A stretch of DNA of 64,000 nucleotides from NCBI GenBank assembly GCA_028280355.1, contig JANQMB010000317.1:1-64000 (forward strand). The letters are read 5' to 3'. Origin of the DNA: Verrucomicrobiales bacterium (GTDB lineage: Bacteria; Verrucomicrobiota; Verrucomicrobiia; Verrucomicrobiales; DEV007). Each line of letters begins with the position of its first letter. The stretch's first letter is position 1. The notes beneath the pieces were generated by a model. The model had not been told where the DNA came from, did not search any database, and was given only the letters and a program-made list of their open reading frames with translations. This document shows, one piece after another, positions 27,717 through 36,820 of the stretch. The position numbers and the translations under genes are program-made.

Positions 27717-27959
27717 ATGATACTCAGACGCCTTGGCAAAGATCCCCACCACAACGGCCGCCAGACCTCCTCCTGTGACGGGTGCCCAGACATGTTTGAG
27801 CTTGAATCCGGCGACTTCGCCGTCATCGGGGTTCGAGCCACCGACAGGCTCCGGCCTCATCTGCCTCCCTCGGCGGGTTGCGGGGACGACGAGGAGATTG
27901 TCGTCATCCCGCGGCACACCTTGGTCGAGGCCAGACCAGACATCCCGGCGACTGTCTAG
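27717..27959 (+). CDS. small hypothetical protein
   Basis: 80 residues from the ATG at 27717 (TTG at 27711 is in frame). It reads RRLGKDPHHNGRQTSSCDGC, then MFELESGDFAVIGVRATD and EEIVVIPRHTLVEARPDI. The pattern of a conserved-looking N-terminal block followed by ELESGDFAVIG suggests a real folded mini-protein, perhaps a family carried on mobile elements, but I cannot name it. The antisense frame at 27693-28145 lacks such a pattern. The next gene follows at 27996. Confidence 0.6.
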   Translation: MILRRLGKDPHHNGRQTSSCDGCPDMFELESGDFAVIGVRATDRLRPHLPPSAGCGDDEEIVVIPRHTLVEARPDIPATV

Positions 27960-27995
27960 GTCACTGGCGGAGCGCTCCCTGATACAATGGTGGGG

Positions 27996-28457
27996 ATGGA
28001 ACTCCTCACCACCCTTGCGGACAACTGGTTCACGGCGCTTCAAAGCGTCGGTATCATCGGCAGCTTGCTTCTGGCAGCTGCCTCGCTTCGCGACGATGTC
28101 AAAGAACGAAGGGTAGAGACCTTCCTTACTATCGCCTCCGAGCATCGGAAGATTTGGAGCGAATACTTCAAAGACCCGGCGCTTGCTCGAATCCGGGACG
28201 AATCGGTTGATCTAGAGAACCGGCCGGTGACTCTAGCCGAGCGTCGGTTCGTGCTATCGGTCATTCTCCACCTCAACGCGTCATTCCAGGCGCAGCGTCT
28301 CGGCTCGTATCCAGCGCCCGAACGGGAGCGAGAGGACATCGGACAGTTCTTCTCTCGGCCGATCCCGGCTGCGGTCTTCAGGGAACAGCGCGAGCTGCTG
28401 GACAAGGCATTCGTCGATTACGTTGAGAGGGCGCGCACTGAATCCGAGCGAGTCTGA
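27996..28457 (+). CDS. membrane-anchored hypothetical protein
   Basis: 153 residues; an ATG at 27987 would add three. One N-terminal helix (FTALQSVGIIGSLLLAAASL) is followed by a charged cytoplasmic region of helices (ETFLTIASEHRKIWSEYFKDPALARI, AERRFVLSVILHLNASFQAQ). This architecture resembles small DUF-type proteins with a membrane helix and a four-helix soluble part, found beside mobile-element genes. It precedes the VirD4-like ATPase. Function is unknown. Confidence 0.65.
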   Translation: MELLTTLADNWFTALQSVGIIGSLLLAAASLRDDVKERRVETFLTIASEHRKIWSEYFKDPALARIRDESVDLENRPVTLAERRFVLSVILHLNASFQAQRLGSYPAPEREREDIGQFFSRPIPAAVFREQRELLDKAFVDYVERARTESERV

Positions 28458-28486
28458 TATACTATCTTCCGGAACTGCACGCACAG

Positions 28487-28548
28487 AAGCCCCTACTACC
28501 CCGACAGCCCGGTCAACCACAGCCACGCTCTCGGTGGACTAGGGGCTT
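28487..28548 (+). other. leader hairpin before the VirD4-like gene
   Basis: AAGCCCCTA (28487-28495) pairs perfectly with TAGGGGCTT (28540-28548), enclosing 44 bases. It sits just upstream of the ATPase start at 28587; it may fold in the leader RNA. No T tract follows that would make it a clear terminator. Confidence 0.5.
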
Positions 28549-28586
28549 TGGTGTCCTCTCGGGTGGAGGCGGTCACCTCTCCCTCC

Positions 28587-29834
28587 ATGCCTTACACCCC
28601 AACCGATCTGGTGATCGCCACCGATCACGTCCACACGAACCACGTCCTTGCGATCTCATCGAAAGGGCGTTCTCAGCACGCCTACATCGTCGGCAAGACC
28701 GGGTGCGGAAAATCGACACTCCTGCGCAATTTGATCATCGCTGAGATCGCGGCCGGAAACGGCGTTGGGTTCCTCGATCCCCACGGATCAGAGGCAGAGT
28801 CCCTTCTCGACGCCATTCCCGCCCACCGGATCAGAGAGACGATCTACTTCAACCCGTCGGACGAAGAATCGGTCATCCCGTTCAACGTCCTGGCTGGTGT
28901 CCCACCCGCGCGCCGGCACCTGGTCGCCGACTCGATCGTCGGTGCGTTCAAGAACATCTGGGGATACTTCTGGGGAGCGAGGATGGAATACATCCTCTTC
29001 AACGCCGTAGCCTCACTCCTTGAAGCAGGCGGGCGAAGCCTCGCCGACATCCGGCCGTTGCTGACTGATCGCGACTTTCGAGCGAGGACGGTGAAACGTG
29101 TTCGCGACCTCGAACTTCGGGCATTCTGGCAGGCTGAGTTTGACGTCTGGCTGCCCCGATTCCGCGAAGAGGCTATCGCCCCCATCCTCAACAAGGTCGG
29201 CCAGTTGATGGCATCACCACCGCTCCGGCGGACACTTGGCCACCCGAAGCGCCATCTCGACATGCGCCGGATGATGGATTCGGGTCAGATCTTCATCGCC
29301 AATCTCACCAAGGGCGGGCTCGGCGAGAGCAAGGCCGGACTACTCGGTTCCTTTTTGGTCTCAGCATTTCAAGAGGCCGCGCTCTCAAGGCCAAGCAAAG
29401 AGGCAGCAACGAAGGCCGGCATCCCCGAACCGTCTCCGTTCACCCTTTTCATCGATGAGTTCCAGTCCTTCGCGACGGAGGCCTTCTCAACCATCCTCTC
29501 TGAGAGCCGGAAATACGGACTGCACCTCGTCCTGGCACATCAGTTCACCTCGCAGCTATCCGATGAGGTTCGAGATGCGATCTTCGGCAACGTCGCGTCA
29601 ATCATCGCGTTCCGAGTCGGAAGCGCCGACGCCGCTATCCTATCACGCGAGTTTGATGACGAGTTTTCGCCAAGGCGGTTCACCGAGCTACCGAATTTCC
29701 GCGTGGCGACGAGATTGCCCGAGGGCGATGGCACTGGTGCGATTCGCCTCGGGCAGACGTTTCCACCGCAGAAGGTGAATCATGGCTACGGGGGCAGCAT
29801 CGTGAAGCTCAACCGTAGTCGGCTCGCTGCCTAG
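28587..29834 (+). CDS. VirD4/TraG-like (HerA-type) ATPase
   Basis: 415 residues from the ATG at 28587 (a GTG at 28548 is an alternative). Walker A is GKTGCGKST at residues 36-44 and Walker B is FTLFIDEF with Asp290-Glu291. LDPHG after the first strand and SRKYGLHLVLAHQ near the sensor region are hallmarks of type IV coupling proteins and related DNA pumps. No membrane helices precede the P-loop, unlike canonical VirD4. It probably moves DNA in conjugation, or unwinds/segregates the element. It is a paralogue of the larger ATPase at 44890-47883. A primase gene follows. Confidence 0.9.
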   Translation: MPYTPTDLVIATDHVHTNHVLAISSKGRSQHAYIVGKTGCGKSTLLRNLIIAEIAAGNGVGFLDPHGSEAESLLDAIPAHRIRETIYFNPSDEESVIPFNVLAGVPPARRHLVADSIVGAFKNIWGYFWGARMEYILFNAVASLLEAGGRSLADIRPLLTDRDFRARTVKRVRDLELRAFWQAEFDVWLPRFREEAIAPILNKVGQLMASPPLRRTLGHPKRHLDMRRMMDSGQIFIANLTKGGLGESKAGLLGSFLVSAFQEAALSRPSKEAATKAGIPEPSPFTLFIDEFQSFATEAFSTILSESRKYGLHLVLAHQFTSQLSDEVRDAIFGNVASIIAFRVGSADAAILSREFDDEFSPRRFTELPNFRVATRLPEGDGTGAIRLGQTFPPQKVNHGYGGSIVKLNRSRLAA

Positions 29835-29839
29835 TTGAG

Positions 29840-29856
29840 TATCCAAACTGTGGATA
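29840..29856. promoter_or_regulatory. inverted repeat with DnaA-box-like half (dyad 1)
   Basis: TATCCA-AACTG-TGGATA, between the ATPase stop and the primase start. The right half TGTGGATA resembles a DnaA box. Related dyads lie at 32045-32062 and 40754-40773. Confidence 0.45.
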
Positions 29857-29923
29857 GGAGCAATTGCGGGGTCTGACCGCACCTGGTTTGATAGGGTGGA
29901 ACCCTGAACCTTAAGACCTAGCA

Positions 29924-31027
29924 ATGTCGCAACGAATCGACTTCAATCTACTCAAGGAAAAACTGTCCTTTGAGGCAGTCATCACCCACTACAAACTCGA
30001 CCCGAGCAAGGCCAAGGGAGTCCAGCTCTCATGCTTCTGCCCGTTCCCAAACCATGACGGCAAAGGACGGTCTCCGTCGTTCTCTGCACACGTAGAGAAA
30101 GGCCTCTTTCAGTGCTTTGGTTGCAAGGCCAAAGGCGCCGGAATCCTCGACTTCGCTGTCCACATGGCAGGTGGAGACCCCGGTGACTCGACCGACCTAC
30201 GCAAAGCTGCTCGCTACCTTGCCGACTCGTTCGGCATCGATGCGAGTGGTGACCAGAAGCCCAGAAAGAAGAAGGGCAAAAAGCGCAAGGGGAAGAAACG
30301 CAAGAAGTCGAAGAAGAGGGAAGCCGCCGTGTCGGCTTCCGATCCCCAAGCCGAACCGACACCTCACCCCGAACCGGAGGAGGCCGACAGCCCAATGCTG
30401 CCCGTGATCATCAATCCACCCATGACCTTCGAGTTGAAGCGTCTCGATCCCCATCACGACTACTTCACCGAACACGGGATCGAAAGCCGCACGGTCAGCC
30501 ACTTCGGCCTCGGCTATTGCAGCACTGGACTGATGAAGGGCAGAATCGCCATCCCGATCCGACGTGGCGACGGCGAGTTGATCGCCTACGCCGGAAGGAT
30601 CGTCGAGGAAGTGGAGGGGGAGCCGAAGTTCCTGATTCCACCGCCTCGCGAAGAAGAGGGAACTCGCCTTGAGGTGCACACCTCAGCGCTGCTCTACAAC
30701 GGCCACGAACTCGGCCAAGACCTCGAGGAACTGGTCGTTGTCGAGGGCTTTCGCGACGTGTGGCACCTCTGGCAGCACGGCTATCCCGATTGCTGCGGGA
30801 TCTTCGGCTCTGACCTCTCAGACGCCCAACTCCTGCTCGTTCTGGAGCACACGGCTGATGAGGCCATCGTGACCTTCCTGTTCGATGGTGACACAGCAGG
30901 ACGAACCTGCATCGGAAAGTCGTTCATGAAACTCGGCCTTCACCGGGCATGTCGTTGGGTCGAGCTTGAGGACGGGAAGGATCCTCGCGACCTCGCGCCG
31001 GAACAACTGAACCTAGTCCTTGGCTAG
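29924..31027 (+). CDS. DnaG-like primase of the mobile element (zinc finger plus Toprim)
   Basis: 367 residues, about 60 percent of a chromosomal DnaG. A CHC2 zinc finger is visible with Cys39, His44, Cys64 and Cys67 (CPFPNH ... FQCFGC). A Lys-rich linker with many KK and KR pairs (about 112-132) joins it to a Toprim domain with VVVEGFRD (catalytic Glu near 273) and FLFDGDTAG (Asp321, Asp323). It makes RNA primers for copying element DNA, for example after conjugative transfer. The RNA-polymerase core helices and the DnaB-binding C-terminus of DnaG are reduced or absent. It ends at an intrinsic terminator facing the replication-relaxation gene. Confidence 0.9.
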   Translation: MSQRIDFNLLKEKLSFEAVITHYKLDPSKAKGVQLSCFCPFPNHDGKGRSPSFSAHVEKGLFQCFGCKAKGAGILDFAVHMAGGDPGDSTDLRKAARYLADSFGIDASGDQKPRKKKGKKRKGKKRKKSKKREAAVSASDPQAEPTPHPEPEEADSPMLPVIINPPMTFELKRLDPHHDYFTEHGIESRTVSHFGLGYCSTGLMKGRIAIPIRRGDGELIAYAGRIVEEVEGEPKFLIPPPREEEGTRLEVHTSALLYNGHELGQDLEELVVVEGFRDVWHLWQHGYPDCCGIFGSDLSDAQLLLVLEHTADEAIVTFLFDGDTAGRTCIGKSFMKLGLHRACRWVELEDGKDPRDLAPEQLNLVLG

Positions 31028-31033
31028 CTCAAC

Positions 31034-31067
31034 GGGCGACCACCTCGTGGTCGCCCTCTTTTATTTC
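31034..31067. terminator. intrinsic terminator between convergent genes
   Basis: Perfect 10-bp stem GGGCGACCAC / GTGGTCGCCC with a 3-base loop (31034-31056), followed by TCTTTTATTT. It ends the primase transcript and could also slow the convergent one. Confidence 0.85.
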
Positions 31068-31093
31068 TGAATCCTCAGTCATGCCTAAAAAAG

Positions 31094-31969
31094 CTACGCC
31101 TTCACCGGGCACGTCCGGTGGAGGCTGACTAGCCGTGCTTCCTTCTTGATAAGCTCGTCCCGTTCTTTGCTCCGGCGATATACCTCGCCACTTGCGACGG
31201 TCGGTGTTGCGGCTGAGAGATTTACAGCCCTGAGCGCCCCTGGCGTGAGGAACACGGCACCCAACGGATCATGGAGCACATCCTTCTTTTCCCCCACCAG
31301 GATGAAGTTGGGTAGCTGCGGAAACTCTTCCCGTAGCAGCCATGCGATGTTGTTCCGGCGTTCAAACGAGGGCACGACAAAAAGGACGCGGAACGGTCTA
31401 CGAAGCCCCGAGCCCGCGAGACTCGAATAGTCCGCAACCTTGGTCACTATGCGCCGTAGTGGTTCAGTCCCACGATCAAGCTCCAAGCAGAATCGGGACT
31501 CCGCCTTGCCGCCACCGGCGACAGTCAGGACGCCATCTGGAAAGATGCGCTTGCCGGCCTCGGTCACAAACCGCCTCTGAGCGAGATACGTGGAGACTGA
31601 GCAACGACCCGTGGCGGCCTTCTCAAAAGCGATCCTTAAGTCAACGACCTCAAGTTCGTGTAGCAGGGTCAGGTCGCTCACCTCGAGCCTCCGCCAGAGA
31701 TGCTTCGACGAGATCTCTGCTCGATCGATGACGTCATGATCCATCGCCAGCGCGCAACCAGCCCGAGACAACGTGTAGACGACGTTTCCGCCCAAGAGCA
31801 GCTCGCGACGCCTCAGAAGCTGTTCGTCAAGCATCGCCCGAAGAACCTCCCCCACCCCATTCATCGGGGAACTAGGTAAAAGTGACTCAAGCTGGTCTTG
31901 AGTGGCCGCACGCGATTGAAAGAGAATCGCCAGAATCTTGAGTTGTAGAGAAAGTGTGTCGGCCTTCAT
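31094..31969 (-). CDS. replication-relaxation family protein
   Basis: 291 residues from the ATG at 31969. The N-terminus is a winged helix (LQLKILAILFQSRAATQDQLESLL; LRRRELLLGGNVVYTLSRAG). The middle carries the family's typical nuclease-like strand pattern: KRIFPDGVLTV then FCLELDRGTEPLRRI, and later PFRVLFVVPSFERRNNI. Members occur on plasmids and conjugative elements with TraG/VirD4 ATPases, where a role in initiating or relaxing replication is proposed from plasmid work; the enzymatic activity is not established. Here it is convergent to the primase. Confidence 0.85.
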   Translation of the reverse strand: MKADTLSLQLKILAILFQSRAATQDQLESLLPSSPMNGVGEVLRAMLDEQLLRRRELLLGGNVVYTLSRAGCALAMDHDVIDRAEISSKHLWRRLEVSDLTLLHELEVVDLRIAFEKAATGRCSVSTYLAQRRFVTEAGKRIFPDGVLTVAGGGKAESRFCLELDRGTEPLRRIVTKVADYSSLAGSGLRRPFRVLFVVPSFERRNNIAWLLREEFPQLPNFILVGEKKDVLHDPLGAVFLTPGALRAVNLSAATPTVASGEVYRRSKERDELIKKEARLVSLHRTCPVKA

Positions 31970-32264
31970 AGTGGGAACCGACCGCTCCACCCCTGTATTG
32001 TATCGAAGACCGGCCACTCCGGGAAGACACACCCCGTCCCAGAGTTATCCCCACTGTGGAAAAGAAGGCCTACCCTTAGCCTATATTTCTCTCTTTAGTA
32101 TTAGGGTTAGAATGGGATAGGCTATCTGGTCGCAGCAAGCACTCGCCGAAACGATGGGAAGCGCTCCTGATGCGAAAGGGACAAGAATGCTGCCCAGCAG
32201 GATGCGAGGCAGCATTCGGGCGAGGGAAGAGATAAATAGGGAAGTCGATTGAGGCCATCAGTCC
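31970..32264. other. intergenic region with dyads; possible origin or control region
   Basis: No ORF is supported. It contains dyad 2 (TTATCC at 32045 leading into CCACTGTGGAAAA) and a strong hairpin at 32185-32217: GAATGCTGCC pairs with GGCAGCATTC around a 13-base loop. AT-rich stretches lie around 32085-32120. Position next to a replication-relaxation gene makes an origin plausible but unproven. Confidence 0.4.
32045..32062. promoter_or_regulatory. CTGTGGA dyad 2
   Basis: TTATCCCCACTGTGGAAA, with a compact CCAC-T-GTGG dyad, upstream of the replication-relaxation gene. It shares ACTGTGGA with the dyads at 29840 and 40754. Confidence 0.4.
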
Positions 32265-32777
32265 TTAGTCCTTCACATCAAAATCTATTCCATGATTCTC
32301 TACGCAGGAAATCTTAGGCTTACTAGGTCTTCCTCGCGCCCTAAATCCAGACTGCGATTTCAACCACTCTCCAACCAGTTCAGTTCCCTTAGAATCAAAA
32401 ACAAGCTCGTAATTGCCACCCCTCCTCCCTTTCTTCGGCAATTTCTTCCTCTTCCAGCACACAACCGTTCCCGCATCAAAGTTCAACTCACACTCAAAGC
32501 ACCCCTTTGATCCAAGGTCAGCCTTAAACCACACAGAATGTCTTATGTCGAATCCAAAATTGAAGATGGATGACCCATCTTCGAAGTAAACCTTCACTCC
32601 TTTCTGCCACCCCCTTAAAACCTCATCGTATAGTTCCTCGCGCTTATCAACTAAATCAACCAAATCTGCATGCCTCAGCAACCTCTCCAAATATTTTTGT
32701 ATCGGTTTTCCGTTCACTGAACACAGTCTAACATAACCGTATTCTACCGACAACGAAGTGAGCCTAGTTGAGCCCAT
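32265..32777 (-). CDS. hypothetical protein, low GC
   Basis: 170 residues, soluble, with no signal peptide. Two parts are visible: strands such as VKVYFEDGSSIFNFGFDIRHSV and VWFKADLGSKGCFECELNFD, and a basic C-terminus (WKRKKLPKKGRRGGNYELVF; FRARGRPSKPKISC) that could bind nucleic acid. Base composition is clearly lower in GC than the genes at either side, so it is likely recent cargo. I recognise no family. Confidence 0.55.
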   Translation of the reverse strand: MGSTRLTSLSVEYGYVRLCSVNGKPIQKYLERLLRHADLVDLVDKREELYDEVLRGWQKGVKVYFEDGSSIFNFGFDIRHSVWFKADLGSKGCFECELNFDAGTVVCWKRKKLPKKGRRGGNYELVFDSKGTELVGEWLKSQSGFRARGRPSKPKISCVENHGIDFDVKD

Positions 32778-33038
32778 AGAAACTGCCCCCCTTGCATGAC
32801 TTCGCTCCGCTCAAGGGGCAATTCTCGAGAGTTTTAGGTGATGCATGTTTACCGGATGCGCTTCTCCATGCCCTATAAACAGATCGATACCTGCGACCAC
32901 TATCCGCATGCAGATCGGGCTCCATCCTTCGCTTGTCAGATCGACCTGATGGCCGGCCATCAATTGATGAGCAATTCCAACACAAAACCATTCACCTTGG
33001 CGGCGCGCTGCCTCCCCGCGCGAAATTGAACATGCGTC
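32778..33038. other. intergenic region, no gene seen
   Basis: No ORF here has a protein-like pattern. The region sits between the low-GC hypothetical gene and the end of the secreted-protein cluster. The right end of the segment duplicated at the left island edge begins about 33057. Confidence 0.4.
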
Positions 33039-33494
33039 TCATGATGAGACATCTGAACCCCTCAATCTCTCTCGTATACCATCCAATCTGTTTCTATCCT
33101 CCTGCCGTATCTCGATCCATTCTTTTCCATCAAAGAACGCAGCCGAAATCCCATCCAATCGAACCTCAGCGGAGGTTGATGACAACCACTCTACGTCCAT
33201 TTTGTTCGCGATGAAGCTGTCGCTTCGGAAGTCGAACGAAGATCGATTCCTCGCACGATCTTTCCCATAGGCATCAAATACGTATTTTCTGCTAGTGAAT
33301 TCAAATATCCTCAAGAACGGAACCTTCCCTGTGTAGTAATCACGAACCACAATCCGCATGTCCCCATCGGGAGACACTGACTCGCCAACCTTCTTTCCCT
33401 GCATCCCCAGATATGTCAGCAGTGACAATCCCAAAGCTGCCACAATAGCGAACTTCAAGAGGCATCCTCGTAGCCAGTGGGTGGAAGTCTTCAT
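33039..33494 (-). CDS. single-pass membrane protein of the secreted-protein cluster (duplicated at 21023-21574)
   Basis: 151 residues from the ATG at 33494, which overlaps the upstream stop by four bases. One membrane helix (FAIVAALGLSLLTYLGM) is followed by a soluble domain (SPDGDMRIVVRDYYTGKVPF; FEFTSRKYVFDAYGKDRARN; AAFFDGKEWIEIRQEDRNRL). It is the last gene of the cluster 36533-33039. The near-identical second copy at the left island edge lacks the two upstream genes. Duplicated orphan copies of a small last gene are typical of immunity genes in toxin loci; that reading is inference only. Confidence 0.7.
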   Translation of the reverse strand: MKTSTHWLRGCLLKFAIVAALGLSLLTYLGMQGKKVGESVSPDGDMRIVVRDYYTGKVPFLRIFEFTSRKYVFDAYGKDRARNRSSFDFRSDSFIANKMDVEWLSSTSAEVRLDGISAAFFDGKEWIEIRQEDRNRLDGIRERLRGSDVSS

Positions 33495-34360
33495 CTCTGG
33501 CCTCTGGCAGCACACACTATCGCCACGCCGCCAATAAGGACAGCGGCAATGACGATCCACATCCAGTAGCTCGTGCTGCCGGCGGACAGTTCAGCTGCTT
33601 CTTCTCGGTCAGCACCGCCTTGACCATTGGTTGCCTTCTGGCCTCCCGCCTCAACAGAGGTAGCGCTTCCGCGTCCAACTGATTCGTTGGACACTTCAGA
33701 CAGATAATCCGCCAAGACATCTCTTTCGATCGGAGCGTTGTCTGCCAGCTGTTTTCTTACCGCATCTCCGAATTTGTCCAAATCAGCCTTAGAAGAGACA
33801 TCCGCAAACAGTTCGTTGTGCTCAATCAGGTTGGGGTTATACAGGTAGATGCTATACTCTGTCGCATTGCTGCAAAGTGCCAATTTCTCTGAAGCGGTCA
33901 CTTCCCAGAACGCCACTGATACTTCCTGGTGAGTAAGAGCCTTATCAACTCGAAGCGTCCTGCCTATCTCTGCTGATCCAAACTGGTCGGAGAATTGAGA
34001 GAAATTTTTCTTCGTTCTCCCTTTGATTCCTGTCCCAATAGCCTGCGGAGGGTAGCTCAAGATAAGGCCGGCCAGGATATCTTCTTTGACCAAATATGTA
34101 ACCGTCCTCCCTGTTGTCCGATCAATCTCAGTATATCGACCCGAGTCCGGATTGGCTTGATCGGCGGAAGGAATTCCAACTATCTCCCCTCGGGACTTCT
34201 CAAGGTTCGCTTTTGAAATTCCCAACTCGGGAAGATCATCAAAATATCGTCCCGGGATTGCACCATCAACATTTGACAAGCAGATGAGGAAGGTTGCAGT
34301 AAATAGGAAGAGCCGCATCCAAACAGGCCAACAATCGGATTTAGGGAGAGACACGATCAC
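33491..34360 (-). CDS. exported protein with C-terminal membrane anchor
   Basis: 289 residues. An N-terminal signal peptide (MRLFLFTATFLICLSNVDGA, after 14 residues that may be leader) and a C-terminal helix (YWMWIVIAAVLIGGVAIVCAAR) bracket a soluble domain. The C-terminal part before the helix is low-complexity (Gly, Ala, Ser, Glu), a stalk-like linker. The start overlaps the upstream gene by 20 bases and the stop overlaps the downstream start, so the three genes form one tight operon. The domain contains GRYTEIDRTTGRTVTYLVKE and VSVAFWEVTASEKLALCSNA. No family is recognised. Confidence 0.7.
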   Translation of the reverse strand: MIVSLPKSDCWPVWMRLFLFTATFLICLSNVDGAIPGRYFDDLPELGISKANLEKSRGEIVGIPSADQANPDSGRYTEIDRTTGRTVTYLVKEDILAGLILSYPPQAIGTGIKGRTKKNFSQFSDQFGSAEIGRTLRVDKALTHQEVSVAFWEVTASEKLALCSNATEYSIYLYNPNLIEHNELFADVSSKADLDKFGDAVRKQLADNAPIERDVLADYLSEVSNESVGRGSATSVEAGGQKATNGQGGADREEAAELSAGSTSYWMWIVIAAVLIGGVAIVCAARGQR

Positions 34361-36533
34361 CGTTGGATAGCATCAATATTCCCTCGCTATTCTCTTGGGC
34401 TTGATTGGCCGCATTGGCCGGGATCTGCCATACCATCATCTCCCCATTAAAATATCGAGAACTAAGAGTCCCGAGAATCGCGGCAATATTTGGAGTCGGC
34501 GGGACTGTCGGAAGGGAAATGTCCACCTGAGTTCCTACGGCATTGTTGTGCAGATCCATTGTTGAGTTAAATGCCTGCTGGCTCTGGTTCCACTTATTGG
34601 TGTATTCGTGAGCAGTGGTGAAATACAATGCATGTGCCGCGGTGACATAACCGTCCGAAACAGAAAGAGCTGTCCAGAACGAATGCCTGATTGCATCCTT
34701 CTTAGGGGTCGGCTCAGGATACATGGCGTTCGTCTCAATTGTCGTATAGGTTGCCCAAGAGCCAATCTGAGCGGACGCCCAGGGTGGAAGCGTGACCACG
34801 TTCGCAACAGCCTCAGTTTGGGTGACTGTTCCGACATCAGGAACATCAAAAAGAACTTCGAAGCTGTGCCCTCCCATAGCGATGGTCACAGTCTTCCTGC
34901 CTGTGGTGCTCCATGAGAACTCATGGCTCGCTGAGTTGTCCGGAATCGTGTGGCCGTCGGCAGTCCACGTGATGTATCCAGCAGGAAGGCGGCTCGAATA
35001 TGGAGCTACTCCATCAAGCTCGATAGTCACCCTTTCATCTTGCCATACAGAGAATAGGTTGCTCGCATTGTCGTCCTGTGGAGCATGCTTGTATTTCTCT
35101 GCACTCCCGCTTGGAGCAGAACTTACTTCCTGGTGGACTTTGATGTTGACCGGAATTCGAGTTACTCTCGCAGTTTCGCTTTCAATCCCGACATCCGCCG
35201 TAAAACGTGCATTGAGATCTCCGAAAGAAGACAGCCGCCCTCCCGCGTTGATGATGTCCACTTCGGTAGTTGCCACCGGATCGAAACTGCCTGATCCATC
35301 ATCAACGTATTCATGCTCCTCGAGCTGGATCGAAATGATGTTGCGGGCGTAGTCTACGACCGGCTGCCTTTCTGCCCATACTCTTTTATGAACGTGGGCG
35401 GAATTGTGAATCTCGTTCACTGGATTTGATCCGCCGCCACCTCCGGTCTGATCAATATGAGAGATGCCCAGCGAGATGATCGCAACATTGTCTTGGTCAA
35501 CTACTGTCGCCATCCCCGACGGAACGTCAGGGAACTCTAATGCGTCGGACAGAACTTGACTCATCCAGGTGAACTGGATGGGGGTTGGAGAGACACGCGT
35601 TTCGTTAAGGCCTGGATCCCACGACGCCTCTAGATTAAGGGTGCCGTCAGAAGTGGTCGATTTAATATATGATGCGCTTCGTTCTTCGACCAAATATCGC
35701 AACAACGGATCTGGATGGCTTTCGGGATCAGCGGCATTACTGGCATTCTCCACCTCATATCCGTCTGTGTATCCATCACCATCAGTGTCAGGATCAAGAA
35801 AATCGGTGTTAAGGATGGCCTCTTGATCGTCGGTAATCCCATCGCCATCGAGGTCACTGCTCGATTTTACTACCCTGAAATACATCAGGGAGCCCGTGCC
35901 GACGGCACTGTTCCCAGCATTTTCTGTTGGACTACTAGCTGGCGGATTCGAGATCGCTGCGACGATCTCATCACGAGCACCATCGAACTCTGCCCACGTC
36001 CCACTTTCGCCTGGAGGCAAAGCGCCGCTTGTAGCCGTTGAGTAATCTTGAGGAGCTGCTGTCGCTGGGGCAATGGTCACCAAGACGGTATATGGCGAGC
36101 CGTTATCGGTGATATCGAGACTGAAAGTTTGCCCACTCCCAGCCGTCATATTCGTCGAATCGAGCACCTGATAGGCGCTTCCATCGTTTCCTATCCATCC
36201 AACCAAAGTCGTGCTGTCTGTGAACGGACGTAGGAAAAACTTCCGCCCCGGCGGCGGGCTGGCAGGCTCGCCAGGAGTCCCCCCATTGACGGTGGAGCTA
36301 TCGAAGACGAACGCTGATACGTTCTGGCCAAAACCATAAGTCGAAACGCCAGAGGGCAACCAGGTCGTTAGGTCGCTGCTTTCCTGCAGATCATATGAGA
36401 ACCAGGGCGTTGTCCCAAATTCTACATAGATATACCCGGATGAATCCTGCGTGACTGAGATTTCACCCTGCTGAGCACAAATTCCTCCAACCGACAACAG
36501 CGTCGCAAGGACGACGCCTCCTATTCTTCTCAT
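34341..36533 (-). CDS. large secreted protein with TSP3 calcium loops and DUF6973-like C-terminal domain
   Basis: 730 residues from the ATG at 36533, which is followed by a signal peptide (RRIGGVVLATLLSVGGICAQ). The N-terminal part has the verrucomicrobial beta module (FSYDLQESSDLTTWLPSG). Residues about 226-262 carry calcium loops (DLDGDGITDDQE, DPDTDGDGYTDGYE). A long beta-rich middle follows, with an Ig/Y_Y_Y-like part (TGRKTVTIAMGGHSFEVLFD). The C-terminus (about 605-700) reads DAIRHSFWTALSVSDGY, TTAHEYTNKW, MDLHNNAVG. Conserved His, Asp and Asn spaced this way resemble DUF6973, often found at the end of secreted polymorphic-toxin-like proteins. Activity is unknown. It is first in the operon with two membrane-anchored proteins. 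Confidence 0.75.
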   Translation of the reverse strand: MRRIGGVVLATLLSVGGICAQQGEISVTQDSSGYIYVEFGTTPWFSYDLQESSDLTTWLPSGVSTYGFGQNVSAFVFDSSTVNGGTPGEPASPPPGRKFFLRPFTDSTTLVGWIGNDGSAYQVLDSTNMTAGSGQTFSLDITDNGSPYTVLVTIAPATAAPQDYSTATSGALPPGESGTWAEFDGARDEIVAAISNPPASSPTENAGNSAVGTGSLMYFRVVKSSSDLDGDGITDDQEAILNTDFLDPDTDGDGYTDGYEVENASNAADPESHPDPLLRYLVEERSASYIKSTTSDGTLNLEASWDPGLNETRVSPTPIQFTWMSQVLSDALEFPDVPSGMATVVDQDNVAIISLGISHIDQTGGGGGSNPVNEIHNSAHVHKRVWAERQPVVDYARNIISIQLEEHEYVDDGSGSFDPVATTEVDIINAGGRLSSFGDLNARFTADVGIESETARVTRIPVNIKVHQEVSSAPSGSAEKYKHAPQDDNASNLFSVWQDERVTIELDGVAPYSSRLPAGYITWTADGHTIPDNSASHEFSWSTTGRKTVTIAMGGHSFEVLFDVPDVGTVTQTEAVANVVTLPPWASAQIGSWATYTTIETNAMYPEPTPKKDAIRHSFWTALSVSDGYVTAAHALYFTTAHEYTNKWNQSQQAFNSTMDLHNNAVGTQVDISLPTVPPTPNIAAILGTLSSRYFNGEMMVWQIPANAANQAQENSEGILMLSNGDRVSP

Positions 36534-36820
36534 ATGGCGGGAAGGAAGGTCACTCCAGCTAGAAGTGCAAGGGCATTCTCTCAATGCCGAACGTTAGTGC
36601 GCAGAATGCGCATGCCGTGCGGGAGCAACAGGGGCGAGCAGCCCAGGTCAGGAGACCCCTGAAAGGTCTCGGTGGACTTCTCCCAACCGCAGCATTGCGG
36701 CCGGCAGCTCTGCAGCCAGTCTAACCGTTCCCCGCGGTCGATAGACGGCGGGCACTTGCGAAGCACAATGAGTTCACTGAACATTCGTAGGAGGATCGGC
36801 AATGCCGCGGCGCTTTGCAT

